Source: Dehalococcoidia bacterium (GTDB lineage Bacteria; Chloroflexota; Dehalococcoidia; Lucifugimonadales; UBA3495). From it: a stretch of DNA of 18,353 nt. Positions 8,211-15,688 of the stretch are shown here, one piece after another. Position 1 is the stretch's first letter; each line of letters opens with the position of its first letter. The stretch is taken from the NCBI GenBank assembly GCA_003523055.1, contig DPHC01000002.1:83086-101438 (forward strand), written 5' to 3'. A program made the position numbers and the translations under genes. The notes under the pieces are model-generated. The model was not told where the DNA came from. It did not search any database and worked only from the letters and a program-made list of their open reading frames with translations.

Positions 8211-8240
8211 ATAATTCAAAAATCAATGACGAGGTGCACA

Positions 8241-8660
8241 ATGCCCGAAATGCTTCCCCGAGTCACTCCTCCAGTCCCTCAACCCGAGTCAGACTTTTAT
8301 TGGGAAAAATGTAAGCTTCACGAATTATGGATCAAGACTTGCAAAGACTGTAGCACTTCATATTTCTACCCTCGGGACATTTGTCCTGGTTGTTTCTCTA
8401 GGAACACGTCCTGGATTCAAGCCTCAGGGACCGGAATAATACATGCCTTTACAATTGTTTACCGTGCTCCAACGCCTCAATTCCAAGACAGAGTCCCTTT
8501 TGTTGCAGCAGTCGTAGAGCTGGATGAAGGGCCCAAAATACCCACCAACATTATCGAAATTGAACCTGATCCAACAGTTGTTAAAATCGGAACGAGAGTT
8601 ACAGTGGAATTCGAGGATCTGAATGATGAGATTAGCCTACCCATGTTCAAACCGTTATAA
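8241..8660 (+). CDS. DUF35 zinc-ribbon/OB-fold protein
   Basis: A 139-residue protein of the DUF35 (ChsH2/acyl-CoA-associated OB) family. An N-terminal helix-like segment (about 16-30) is followed by a rubredoxin-like zinc ribbon with Cys34, Cys37, Cys48 and Cys51, then an OB-fold domain (about 58-135) containing SGTGIIHAFTIV. These proteins usually act as small partners of thiolases, HMG-CoA synthase-like enzymes or MaoC-type hydratases and present the acyl-CoA. No such partner is encoded in this window; the next genes encode a CMD-like protein and a ThDP enzyme. The start at 8241 was chosen because GAGGTG lies just upstream; the in-frame ATG at 8226 has no ribosome-binding sequence. It probably opens the 8241-10718 operon. 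Confidence 0.9.
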   Translation: MPEMLPRVTPPVPQPESDFYWEKCKLHELWIKTCKDCSTSYFYPRDICPGCFSRNTSWIQASGTGIIHAFTIVYRAPTPQFQDRVPFVAAVVELDEGPKIPTNIIEIEPDPTVVKIGTRVTVEFEDLNDEISLPMFKPL

Positions 8661-8678
8661 AACCTAAAGGATTAATAT

Positions 8679-8993
8679 ATGACTAGTTCTAGAGATGTAA
8701 TGAAAGAAATAAGCTCCAAACTTGCGGAACTTACCGACGAAACTCTTTTCGGTGACGTTTGGGAAAGACCTGAATTGTCGAAACGAGACAGAAGTTTGAT
8801 TACTGTAGCTGTTCTCCAGGCTTTATACAGAACTGGACAATTACCAGGGCACTTGAATAGAGCATTAGACAATGGAGTTACAAAGGAAGAATTAGGAGAA
8901 TTGATAACTCACGTAGCTTTTTATGCTGGATGGCCTACAGCAGCCAATGTAGTTCCAATCGCTAAAGAGGTATTCGATGGCAAAGGGGAATAG
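8679..8993 (+). CDS. Carboxymuconolactone decarboxylase-like protein
   Basis: A compact 104-residue, all-helical protein of the CMD/AhpD superfamily. The segment from about 32 to 95 matches the PcaC-type pattern: LSKRDRSLITVAVLQAL, GHLNRALDNGVTKEEL and FYAGWPTAAN. No CxxC pair is present, so it is not a peroxidase of the AhpD type; it fits the decarboxylase-like, cofactor-free branch. Single-domain proteins of this type often sit in aromatic or lactone degradation clusters but frequently have no tested activity. AGGA lies 7 bases before the ATG, and the gene follows DUF35 by 18 bp, so it belongs to the same transcript. A 57-bp gap separates it from the ThDP enzyme gene; I see no promoter or terminator in that gap. 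Confidence 0.92.
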   Translation: MTSSRDVMKEISSKLAELTDETLFGDVWERPELSKRDRSLITVAVLQALYRTGQLPGHLNRALDNGVTKEELGELITHVAFYAGWPTAANVVPIAKEVFDGKGE

Positions 8994-9050
8994 TCAAAAA
9001 TCCTGCTTTAACTTAAACTACCTTTCGTAAACCAATACGGAGGTGTTGCA

Positions 9051-10718
9051 ATGCCCAAGATGAGAGGATCCCAATTCATAGCTAAGACCTTGAAAACCTA
9101 CGGGGTTACCCATGTATTTTTGGTGCCTGTTATTCTACGTGAAACAATGAGTGAATTAGAGGATATTGGTATCGAACATATTGTTACCCACAGTGAAAAG
9201 GCCGCCGCTTATATGGCTGATGGTTACGCCAGAATGAAACAGGCGCCCGGAATCTGCATGGCACAATCAGTCGGAGCAGCAAATTTAGCCGCTGGTCTTC
9301 AGGATGCTTATTTAGGGATGTCCCCTGTCATAGCAATCACGGGCCATAGTCCGTTTTCGAATTTACACCGGAACGCCTATCAGGAAATCAGCCACATCCA
9401 ACCATTTGATGCGATTACTAAATACAGCGTTCATGTAGAAACACCAGACCAATTGCCACTATACCTCAGGCAAGCATTCCGAGAATCTATTTCTGGTACA
9501 TCATTACCAGTCCATTTAGATTTACAAGGTATCAGAGGAGAATACATCGAAGAATTTGATCTTAACGCAGAAATTATTGCAGAGCCTGATTTTACACAAA
9601 GACCTTCATTCAGGCCAGAACCGGAAATTGATAGAATATTGAATGTTATTAAAATGATTTCTGAATCCAGTCGCCCCGTAATTATCGCGGGAGGAGGGGT
9701 GTCTTATTCCAAAGCTCAAAAAGAATTAGTAGAATTCGCAGAACTTATGTCAATCCCGGTAGCAACTTCCATGAATGCCAAGGGTGTTATTGACGAGGCT
9801 CACAACCTTTCGCTTGGTGTATGCGGCACTTATTCAAGAGAATCAGCGAACCGAGCTGTAGCTGAAGCGGATCTTGTGATTTTCTTAGGTAGCCAAACTG
9901 GAAGCCAGGTGACTCATTTCTGGCAAATACCTCCACAAGGAACCAGTGTCATCCAAATTGACACTAATCCTTCAGAAATAGGTCGAAATTACCCTGGCAC
10001 TTACGGTGTTCTTTCAGATGTCAGAGCGGCTCTCAGGAAATTAATCGAACTAGTAGAACCAATTTCAAGAACAGAATGGAATGAACGGACATCTTCGATC
10101 ACCAACACTTGGAGGAATGAAACATTTGACCTGTCAAATTCCAAACAAACACCAATCCTGCCAGAAGCGTTATGCCACAGCATAAACAAAACCCTTCCAC
10201 CAAATGGGGTTGTCGTAGCAGATACAGGTCACGCAGGTATCTGGACAGCATCAATGATGGATCTTGATGGGAATGATCAAAAATTTCTTAGGGCGGCAGG
10301 TTCGCTTGGATGGGGATTCCCTGCAGCGCTAGGAGCCAAATGCGCTGCTCCAGAGCGTGCAGTGGTATGTTTTACTGGTGATGGTGGGTTTTGGTACCAT
10401 ATTAGCGAATTAGAAACCGCAGTTCGCTACGGCATCAACACAATAACAGTAGTTAACAACAATAAAGCATTGAGCCAAAACCGTAGGGGCGACGAAGTCA
10501 CATATTCTAGATTTGGTAAAGATGGAGGATCCTTGTCTGATTTCAGTGACATTGATTTTTCCAAAGTTGCTGAATCAATGGGAGCTGTAGGGTTCAGGGT
10601 CACAGACCCTGCTCAACTTGATGACACCATAAACAAGGCGCTGGGATTAAATCGACCAGTTGTTATAGATGTAGTCACGGACGTAGAGCAGATGGCTCCG
10701 GCCCCGTGGACTCCTTAA
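9051..10718 (+). CDS. Thiamine diphosphate enzyme, acetolactate synthase-like
   Basis: A 555-residue protein with the three-domain layout of the ALS/POX/benzoylformate decarboxylase family. The N-terminal Pyr domain has the cofactor-activating Glu49 (HSEKAAAYMADGYAR); the central domain spans roughly 190-335 (IIAGGGVSYSKA); the C-terminal PP domain has the ThDP/Mg motif GDGGF at 443-447 and Asn470 about 25 residues on. QEISHIQPFDAITKYS resembles the ALS-type segment. The usual vFGvPG segment near residue 22 reads VFLVPV, so the N-terminal substrate/cofactor loop has diverged. GGAGGTG precedes the ATG. With a DUF35 protein and a CMD-like protein upstream and no small regulatory ALS subunit gene, a catabolic decarboxylase or C-C lyase/ligase is more likely than branched-chain amino acid synthesis. 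Its stop overlaps the convergent MTHFR-like gene. Confidence 0.93.
   Translation: MPKMRGSQFIAKTLKTYGVTHVFLVPVILRETMSELEDIGIEHIVTHSEKAAAYMADGYARMKQAPGICMAQSVGAANLAAGLQDAYLGMSPVIAITGHSPFSNLHRNAYQEISHIQPFDAITKYSVHVETPDQLPLYLRQAFRESISGTSLPVHLDLQGIRGEYIEEFDLNAEIIAEPDFTQRPSFRPEPEIDRILNVIKMISESSRPVIIAGGGVSYSKAQKELVEFAELMSIPVATSMNAKGVIDEAHNLSLGVCGTYSRESANRAVAEADLVIFLGSQTGSQVTHFWQIPPQGTSVIQIDTNPSEIGRNYPGTYGVLSDVRAALRKLIELVEPISRTEWNERTSSITNTWRNETFDLSNSKQTPILPEALCHSINKTLPPNGVVVADTGHAGIWTASMMDLDGNDQKFLRAAGSLGWGFPAALGAKCAAPERAVVCFTGDGGFWYHISELETAVRYGINTITVVNNNKALSQNRRGDEVTYSRFGKDGGSLSDFSDIDFSKVAESMGAVGFRVTDPAQLDDTINKALGLNRPVVIDVVTDVEQMAPAPWTP
10715..10718. other. Palindromic TTAA supplying both convergent stop codons
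   Basis: The four bases TTAA hold the TAA stop of the ThDP enzyme gene on the plus strand (10716-10718) and the TAA stop of the MTHFR-like gene on the minus strand (10717-10715). The two genes thus overlap tail to tail by 4 bp. Confidence 0.95.
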
Positions 10719-11563
10719 AACATCTGACGTAACTCTTTAATAAATTGTTTTGCCAGGACATAATCCCGAGAGCCGTTTGAGTAGAATGGAGGTATCACAT
10801 AAAACTCTTTAACGCCTATTCGCTTACAATCCTTCATAAGCGTATGCAAATAGGTCAAATTATTTCCATAGAGAGAAACTAAATCCATAACTTCAGAAGG
10901 CACATCACGAAAACACAAACTCCCTGAGCCTAACACTGGAATCCCATAATACAACGGTATCGGGATTTTTTCTCGGAATTTGTTAAAATATACACTGTGT
11001 AATAATTCAATTTCAGTTGCCGAAAAAATTGGCTGTGTAATTATAAAATCTGCCCCGGCTGTAATTTTATTGTAAAGGCTGATGGCGAGTTTCTCATCAA
11101 TAGTCTGTAAATCAAGAACCGCTCCTATAGAAAATTTAATATGCCTTTGTAACGATTTACCTGAAAATGATATACCTTTTGTTAACTTCTTAATTGACTC
11201 AATAACTTCGGTCGATTTCGCTGGTACAGGAAAATACATATTTTTATGGTGTTTCCCTTCATCTCCTTCAAGTACAATTACGGAATTCAGTCCGAATAAA
11301 GATGCCCCCAATAACGTTGATTGTATAGCTAACAAGTTCATGTCTCTAGGGCAAACGGTAAATATAGTTGGCATGTTGAAATTGGATTCTAAATAACATG
11401 CGAACATAGAGGAACTGGCTTGCACAGATTGGCCAGGATTATAGGCGACAGAAAGAAAATCAGCGTCCACATCAGGACCGGTCGAAAGTTCCATCGACGT
11501 AGGACTTATGTCGGTAATGACGGAACTGCTGTAGTTTTTTTCTCCATGTAATGAATGTTTCAT
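10715..11563 (-). CDS. Methylenetetrahydrofolate reductase-like flavoprotein
   Basis: A 282-residue (beta/alpha)8-type protein of the MetF/MTHFR superfamily. Recognisable segments are CPRDMNLLAIQSTLLGA (about 72-88), VIVLEGDEG with the flavin-region Asp (about 95-103), SIGAVLDL (about 147-154) and GADFIITQPIFS (about 175-186). The length matches the bacterial catalytic domain. The N-terminal block normally beginning E-(I/F)-x-P-P reads TDISPTSMEL, so the catalytic Glu seems replaced by Asp or shifted, and the enzyme may act on another pterin/folate or another substrate. The ATG at 11563 has no obvious ribosome-binding site and lies 13 bp after the MqnA-like stop, so translation is probably coupled. 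It is cytoplasmic and the second gene of a two-gene unit. The superfamily call is firm; the exact reaction is not. Confidence 0.85.
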   Translation of the reverse strand: MKHSLHGEKNYSSSVITDISPTSMELSTGPDVDADFLSVAYNPGQSVQASSSMFACYLESNFNMPTIFTVCPRDMNLLAIQSTLLGASLFGLNSVIVLEGDEGKHHKNMYFPVPAKSTEVIESIKKLTKGISFSGKSLQRHIKFSIGAVLDLQTIDEKLAISLYNKITAGADFIITQPIFSATEIELLHSVYFNKFREKIPIPLYYGIPVLGSGSLCFRDVPSEVMDLVSLYGNNLTYLHTLMKDCKRIGVKEFYVIPPFYSNGSRDYVLAKQFIKELRQMF

Positions 11564-11576
11564 ATGAAAAATAGCA

Positions 11577-12365
11577 TTAAACCGAGTCTAAGTATTCTTT
11601 AAGTTTCATCAGTCCTTTCGTTTCGGAATTTCCTGAAAAATATTTAAATCCTCTGATAAATGAGACAATATCCTTAGGCCTCATCAACAAATGGTCTATT
11701 GTTTCGTTAGTGTTGCAGAGAGTTGTTACCCCCTCTTCCATTCCGACATACAATGTGTTTTCAATCAAAATCTGATCCTGTTTGGGTAAATTATTATTCG
11801 CATACCATTTACTTGTGACCAAGGGCAGTTTTGTCCACTCAGACCACTCGAGGCCTAGATCATATTTGAATGAGTAGCCTTGGAGACCGAATCTTGCTCG
11901 TAAAGCAGGGTCTCCGATCATTAATATAGCATCATTCTCTGTCTCTTCAGTAACATAAACACATTTGTTAAATCCATATTTACATTGAAGCAAAATTTTG
12001 ACTAATTCATTTGAAGTAGCTCCCTTTGTGGTCAATTGAATTGTTTTTCCTTCTAGTTCTGAAATTTGTATTTTGGAATACAAAAATAAGTTTCCTGCCT
12101 GGTTTGCAGTCGAAATAGCAAAATGAGACACTGGATAGCAAAAACTTTCAATTAGTTTGATATCTGCTACAGGAACTGGCCCGGCATCAATTTCTCCAGC
12201 CAGCATCAATTCGGCAACCTCACTAGGCTCTGCTTTTATTAAATTAAATTGGCCTTGCATTGTGTTCGGTCGATTAACGCGGGTTTGAAACCCAGATTCT
12301 AATTGCATATCGAAATAAAAAGGCTCATAATTTAAGTAGGGTACTTTCGCAACCGTTATTGGCAT
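11577..12365 (-). CDS. MqnA-like protein (chorismate dehydratase family)
   Basis: A 262-residue protein of the MqnA/MqnD periplasmic-binding-protein-like fold. The opening VPYLNYEPF holds the Asn known to be essential in MqnA. A GEIDAGPVPV segment (about 57-66), a MIGDPALRARFG block and YDLGLEWSEWTKLPLV match MqnA rather than transport binding proteins, and there is no signal peptide. MqnA converts chorismate to 3-enolpyruvylbenzoate at the start of the futalosine menaquinone route; no other mqn gene is in the window, so a paralogue with another substrate is possible. Two ATGs are available: the one at 12365 has GAGG at a workable distance, while for the one at 12371 the same GAGG is only 2 bases away, so 12365 is preferred. 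It is followed by the MTHFR-like gene. Confidence 0.83.
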   Translation of the reverse strand: MPITVAKVPYLNYEPFYFDMQLESGFQTRVNRPNTMQGQFNLIKAEPSEVAELMLAGEIDAGPVPVADIKLIESFCYPVSHFAISTANQAGNLFLYSKIQISELEGKTIQLTTKGATSNELVKILLQCKYGFNKCVYVTEETENDAILMIGDPALRARFGLQGYSFKYDLGLEWSEWTKLPLVTSKWYANNNLPKQDQILIENTLYVGMEEGVTTLCNTNETIDHLLMRPKDIVSFIRGFKYFSGNSETKGLMKLKEYLDSV

Positions 12366-12443
12366 ATTCATTGCCTCGTATTCTTGAAATTGCTGAGATA
12401 GAAAATAGTGTACACCAACATATTCTAAAGAAATAGAGGGGAA

Positions 12444-13787
12444 ATGGTAAAATTTAAGACAGCAGGCATTGCCATAATAGCCTTGCTAATTGGATCAACC
12501 ATATATCCATCTACTCTATCCTACGCTAACCATCACTCCGAAGCAGTTAAACAAACGGAAGTAACCCAGACGATACCACCAGATGTTAAATTAACCGTCG
12601 CTAATAAATTCCCAAATGGATTACAATTCAATTTAACTTTTACTCCGATAAATGAAATAGAAGAGGTAAGGCTAAGATACAAACTCGTAGGTCAAACTAA
12701 CAAATCCAGTTACAGGACACTAAGCATTGATAAAGGCTTAGACCCTATAACTGCTACTTTTTCCATACAAAGCGGCACCTCTAACGATTACATACCTCCA
12801 GGTACAAAAATTGAATACTGGATAGAGTTATGGACAACCGCAGGGGACAAGTTAGAGAACGAACCAAATCATATCATTTATCTCGACTCCAAATACGAAT
12901 GGCTTGCGGTGGAAAATAAAAACATTATCGTATACTACTCTGATACTGGAATGGCAAAAAAAGCAAAGACTGTACTCGAGATCACCCAATCCACATTAGA
13001 TAACATCCAATCAGTATATCAGGTGACTCCGATCGATCGATTTAGACTGGTTCTTTATGAGTCGTATCCAGATATGCAAAAAGCTTTGCCCTTTCGATCT
13101 AAAACCATTCAAAAAGAATTAGTCACTCAAGGAATGGCTTTTTCAGAGGAGCGGTCAGCGGTTATATATGCCCATGGCAATACTTTCAAAAGCACTACTT
13201 CTCATGAATTTATGCATCTACTAACCCACGAATATGTAGGCAGATTCCACACACGGATTCCTTCATGGCTAGATGAAGGTCTAGCTGAATATGGAAATCT
13301 GTTCCAATCTAACGACTATGCCACGCCATTGAAAAAAGCGGTAGCTGATGAAACAACAAAGCCATTGAAGTTTTTAAATGTTTTTACTGGTGAACCTGAA
13401 GACATTATCGTAGCCTACGGAAAGGGCAAATCAGTAGTAACTTATTTAGCAGAAAACTATGGACCAGATTCTATTGGTGAGCTATTAAGACAATTGGCAA
13501 GTGTTCCCCAAATAGAAAATGCTGTATTACAAACTTACGGAAGAGATTTAACTACTCTTGACAAGGAATGGCTTGAAGATTTTCTCGGGACTGCTACCGA
13601 GACGAAGCCGTCTGCCGAGGTTAGCACACCCCTCGAGAAACTTAACATTGATCCCCTCAACACTGATCAAGTCTCCACGATTAACCGAAGTTGTGGTCAA
13701 TCTGGTCCAACCGCACCATATGATGTTGCTAGTTTACTAGTGTTGGTAAGCCCTTTGATCTTGGTGTTTTACAGGCGGAGTGCGTAA
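12444..13787 (+). CDS. Exported peptidase MA-family metalloprotease with C-terminal anchor
   Basis: A 447-residue gluzincin-type protein. A signal peptide covers about residues 1-28 (hydrophobic stretch 7-20). Residues about 45-148 form a beta-rich domain without catalytic motifs, perhaps Ig-like. The peptidase domain has HEFMH at 254-258 (zinc ligands His254 and His258, base Glu255) and WLDEGLAEY at 275-283, supplying a third ligand (Glu278 or Glu282). The C-terminus is a small Cys-containing motif (SCG near 416-418), a hydrophobic segment (about 429-442) and an Arg pair (444-445). The active domain is therefore expected outside the membrane. A strong GAGGGG precedes the ATG. It is divergent from the MqnA-like gene and ends 4 bp from the convergent dppC-type gene. 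The substrate is unknown; HExxH and the downstream Glu are intact, so activity is likely. Confidence 0.88.
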   Translation: MVKFKTAGIAIIALLIGSTIYPSTLSYANHHSEAVKQTEVTQTIPPDVKLTVANKFPNGLQFNLTFTPINEIEEVRLRYKLVGQTNKSSYRTLSIDKGLDPITATFSIQSGTSNDYIPPGTKIEYWIELWTTAGDKLENEPNHIIYLDSKYEWLAVENKNIIVYYSDTGMAKKAKTVLEITQSTLDNIQSVYQVTPIDRFRLVLYESYPDMQKALPFRSKTIQKELVTQGMAFSEERSAVIYAHGNTFKSTTSHEFMHLLTHEYVGRFHTRIPSWLDEGLAEYGNLFQSNDYATPLKKAVADETTKPLKFLNVFTGEPEDIIVAYGKGKSVVTYLAENYGPDSIGELLRQLASVPQIENAVLQTYGRDLTTLDKEWLEDFLGTATETKPSAEVSTPLEKLNIDPLNTDQVSTINRSCGQSGPTAPYDVASLLVLVSPLILVFYRRSA

Positions 13788-13791
13788 AGGA

Positions 13792-14751
13792 TTATCTGGT
13801 TCTTGGGTTGAATACGTCAATTAAGGAATCGCCCAACAAATTAAACGTAAATAACAATAATCCGACTATTCCTACGGGAAACAAAATCATGTGAGGATTG
13901 GTTCTTAAGACAGAAATATTTCCATTTTCAAATATCATCACTCCTAGACTAGGTGTAGGAGGTTGTATGCCAATGCCAATCCAACTCAGCACAATTTCTG
14001 CGCCAGCAATACCGGCCAATCCTGTAGAAATTGAAACTATAACAGGTCCTAAGATATTAGGTAAAATGTGTCTCAACAACACTCTGGGTGTACTTGCTCC
14101 TATAGCTATAGCGGATTCGATATATTGCTGTTCTCGGATTTGTAAAACTTGCCCTCTCACTAATCTTGCCATCCCGAACCAAGAAAAAATCGACAGAGCG
14201 AATGCTATTACTGCATAATCAATTATGCCTAGTCTAATTAAAGCTTCTCCATCAATCCATCCATCCCAATTCATAACTGAAGATACGATTCTAGGTTTAA
14301 CTGTAGAAACAATTAATAAAACCAAAAATATATCTGGGAACGACGATGTGACTTCACCGATTCTCATTATAATTCCATCGATCCATTTCCCGTAATATCC
14401 AGAAATAAGCCCCATTGTTATCCCAACTAATAAGCTTCCTCCAAGTAATGATGTTATCGTTATTATTACTGTAGTTCGTAGACCATATATAACTCTAGTT
14501 AAAATGTCTCTGCCAAGCCGGTCAGTCCCAAACCAGTGGGTGAAAGAAGGGGAGTTTCTTGATTCATCTAAATTTTGTTCGTTATAGTCATATGGCGTTA
14601 CTACGGGTGCCAATATCCCTGCTCCGTACATTGTTACAATTAATCCAAGGCAAATTAGCCCTGTTGGTTTTTTAAAAAGTTTGGTTAAAGAAAGTTTTAA
14701 ATATGATTGAGTCTTTAGAGGGTTTCCTTCTAGATCAATGGTTTTATTCAT
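13792..14751 (-). CDS. ABC transporter permease, DppC/OppC type
   Basis: A 319-residue inner-membrane permease of the peptide/nickel importer family. The N-terminal cytoplasmic stretch and first transmembrane segment (about 33-52) are followed by the DppC-type periplasmic stretch containing HWFGTDRLGRDI (about 92-103). Several membrane spans follow, with the ATPase-contacting EAA-like loop at YIESAIAIGASTPRVLLRH. The C-terminal DVFNPRTR ending is typical of DppC. The start overlaps the end of the DppB-type gene by 8 bp, indicating translational coupling, and no separate ribosome-binding site is evident. It is the last gene of the operon. No DppD or DppF ATPase gene follows; the next gene is on the opposite strand. 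Confidence 0.95.
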   Translation of the reverse strand: MNKTIDLEGNPLKTQSYLKLSLTKLFKKPTGLICLGLIVTMYGAGILAPVVTPYDYNEQNLDESRNSPSFTHWFGTDRLGRDILTRVIYGLRTTVIITITSLLGGSLLVGITMGLISGYYGKWIDGIIMRIGEVTSSFPDIFLVLLIVSTVKPRIVSSVMNWDGWIDGEALIRLGIIDYAVIAFALSIFSWFGMARLVRGQVLQIREQQYIESAIAIGASTPRVLLRHILPNILGPVIVSISTGLAGIAGAEIVLSWIGIGIQPPTPSLGVMIFENGNISVLRTNPHMILFPVGIVGLLLFTFNLLGDSLIDVFNPRTR

Positions 14752-15688
14752 CAGAAGAACCAGTCAGTCGAATTCTTGGGTCTAGAACTGGATACATCAA
14801 ATCAATCAACAAATTTGTGATTGCGAAAGCAGTGGTTCCAATAATAACCAATGCCATGATTACGGGGTAATCCCTGGCAAAAAACGACTCCACTGCCAGT
14901 AATCCGACGCCTGGAATTCCAAAGTAAGCCTCCACAATGAATGACCCACTGATAAGTCCGGCTAATGAGAATCCTAACGTGGTCACCACAGGAATCAGCG
15001 AATTTCGCAAGACATGCTGTATTGCTATTTGCACAGGGGGTAGTCCTTTAGCCTGGGCAGTCCTAACAAAATCTTGTGACAAAATATCCAGTGTACTGGC
15101 CCTAGTCAACCTTGCAAGGATAGCAATACCGGGGATTCCCATGACAAGAGAAGGAAGAATAATACTTAAATCAAAAAAACCATCCAATCCATGAGTCGGA
15201 AGCCATTGCAATTTCAAAGAAAATACTAAAAGCATCAAAGGGGCTGTTAAAAAAACAGGAACCGATTGGCCTAACAAAGTTGCTCCGATTGCAAGAGAAT
15301 CTTTATATGAGCCTTGCCTATATGCAGAGTATAATCCAACCGGCAGCCCCCCGGCAATCGATATGAGTAAAGCGGCTAATCCCAATTTGGCTGAAGTGGG
15401 AATTTTTGTTTTTATTAAATCAAAAACAGTACGATTCCGGTATTTGTAACTTTCTCCAAAATCTCCTTTAACTGCATTAGAAATATACAAAAAGTATTGC
15501 GTAATTAGCGGATCATCCAAATGATATTCGGCAGCAAGTCTCTCTGCTGTAGCAGGATCGTTATATTGACCCATCATAACTTCAACAGGATCTCCTGGTC
15601 CGTATCGACCAAGAGCAAAGGTAATAAAAGTAACTATGAACACCAACACGGGAGTCCACAGAATTCTACGGGCAACATATGTTTTCAT
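14744..15688 (-). CDS. ABC transporter permease, DppB/OppB type
   Basis: A 314-residue inner-membrane permease. It opens with the family's YVARRILWTPVLVFIVTFI first transmembrane segment, then a periplasmic part with GRYGPGDPVEVMMG. Further spans follow, with the EAA-like loop DFVRTAQAKGLPPVQIAIQH (about 211-230) that docks the ATPase, and the C-terminal YPVLDPRIRL. Its ATG shares one base with the stop of the binding-protein gene (TAATG), a stop-restart arrangement that keeps the subunits in step. It forms a heterodimeric channel with the DppC-type protein downstream. The substrate class is oligopeptides, nickel or other small organic solutes and cannot be narrowed from sequence. Confidence 0.95.
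   Translation of the reverse strand: MKTYVARRILWTPVLVFIVTFITFALGRYGPGDPVEVMMGQYNDPATAERLAAEYHLDDPLITQYFLYISNAVKGDFGESYKYRNRTVFDLIKTKIPTSAKLGLAALLISIAGGLPVGLYSAYRQGSYKDSLAIGATLLGQSVPVFLTAPLMLLVFSLKLQWLPTHGLDGFFDLSIILPSLVMGIPGIAILARLTRASTLDILSQDFVRTAQAKGLPPVQIAIQHVLRNSLIPVVTTLGFSLAGLISGSFIVEAYFGIPGVGLLAVESFFARDYPVIMALVIIGTTAFAITNLLIDLMYPVLDPRIRLTGSSDE

Noticed and set aside
8148..8219. N-terminal extension of the reductase to an ATG at 8219
   Set aside because: It would place 24 extra residues before the Rossmann motif and would cover the divergent control region with the palindrome. The ATG at 8147 gives normal family length.
8226..8240. Earlier ATG for the DUF35 gene
   Set aside because: No ribosome-binding sequence precedes 8226, whereas GAGGTG is well placed for 8241.
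11577..12365. Reading the MqnA-like protein as a transport binding protein
   Set aside because: It lacks a signal peptide and carries the MqnA-type YLN, GDPAL and YDLGLEW segments.
12408..12415. GTGTACAC palindrome between the MqnA-like and peptidase genes
   Set aside because: A single 8-bp palindrome is expected many times by chance in 18 kb, and it has no repeat partner or promoter context.
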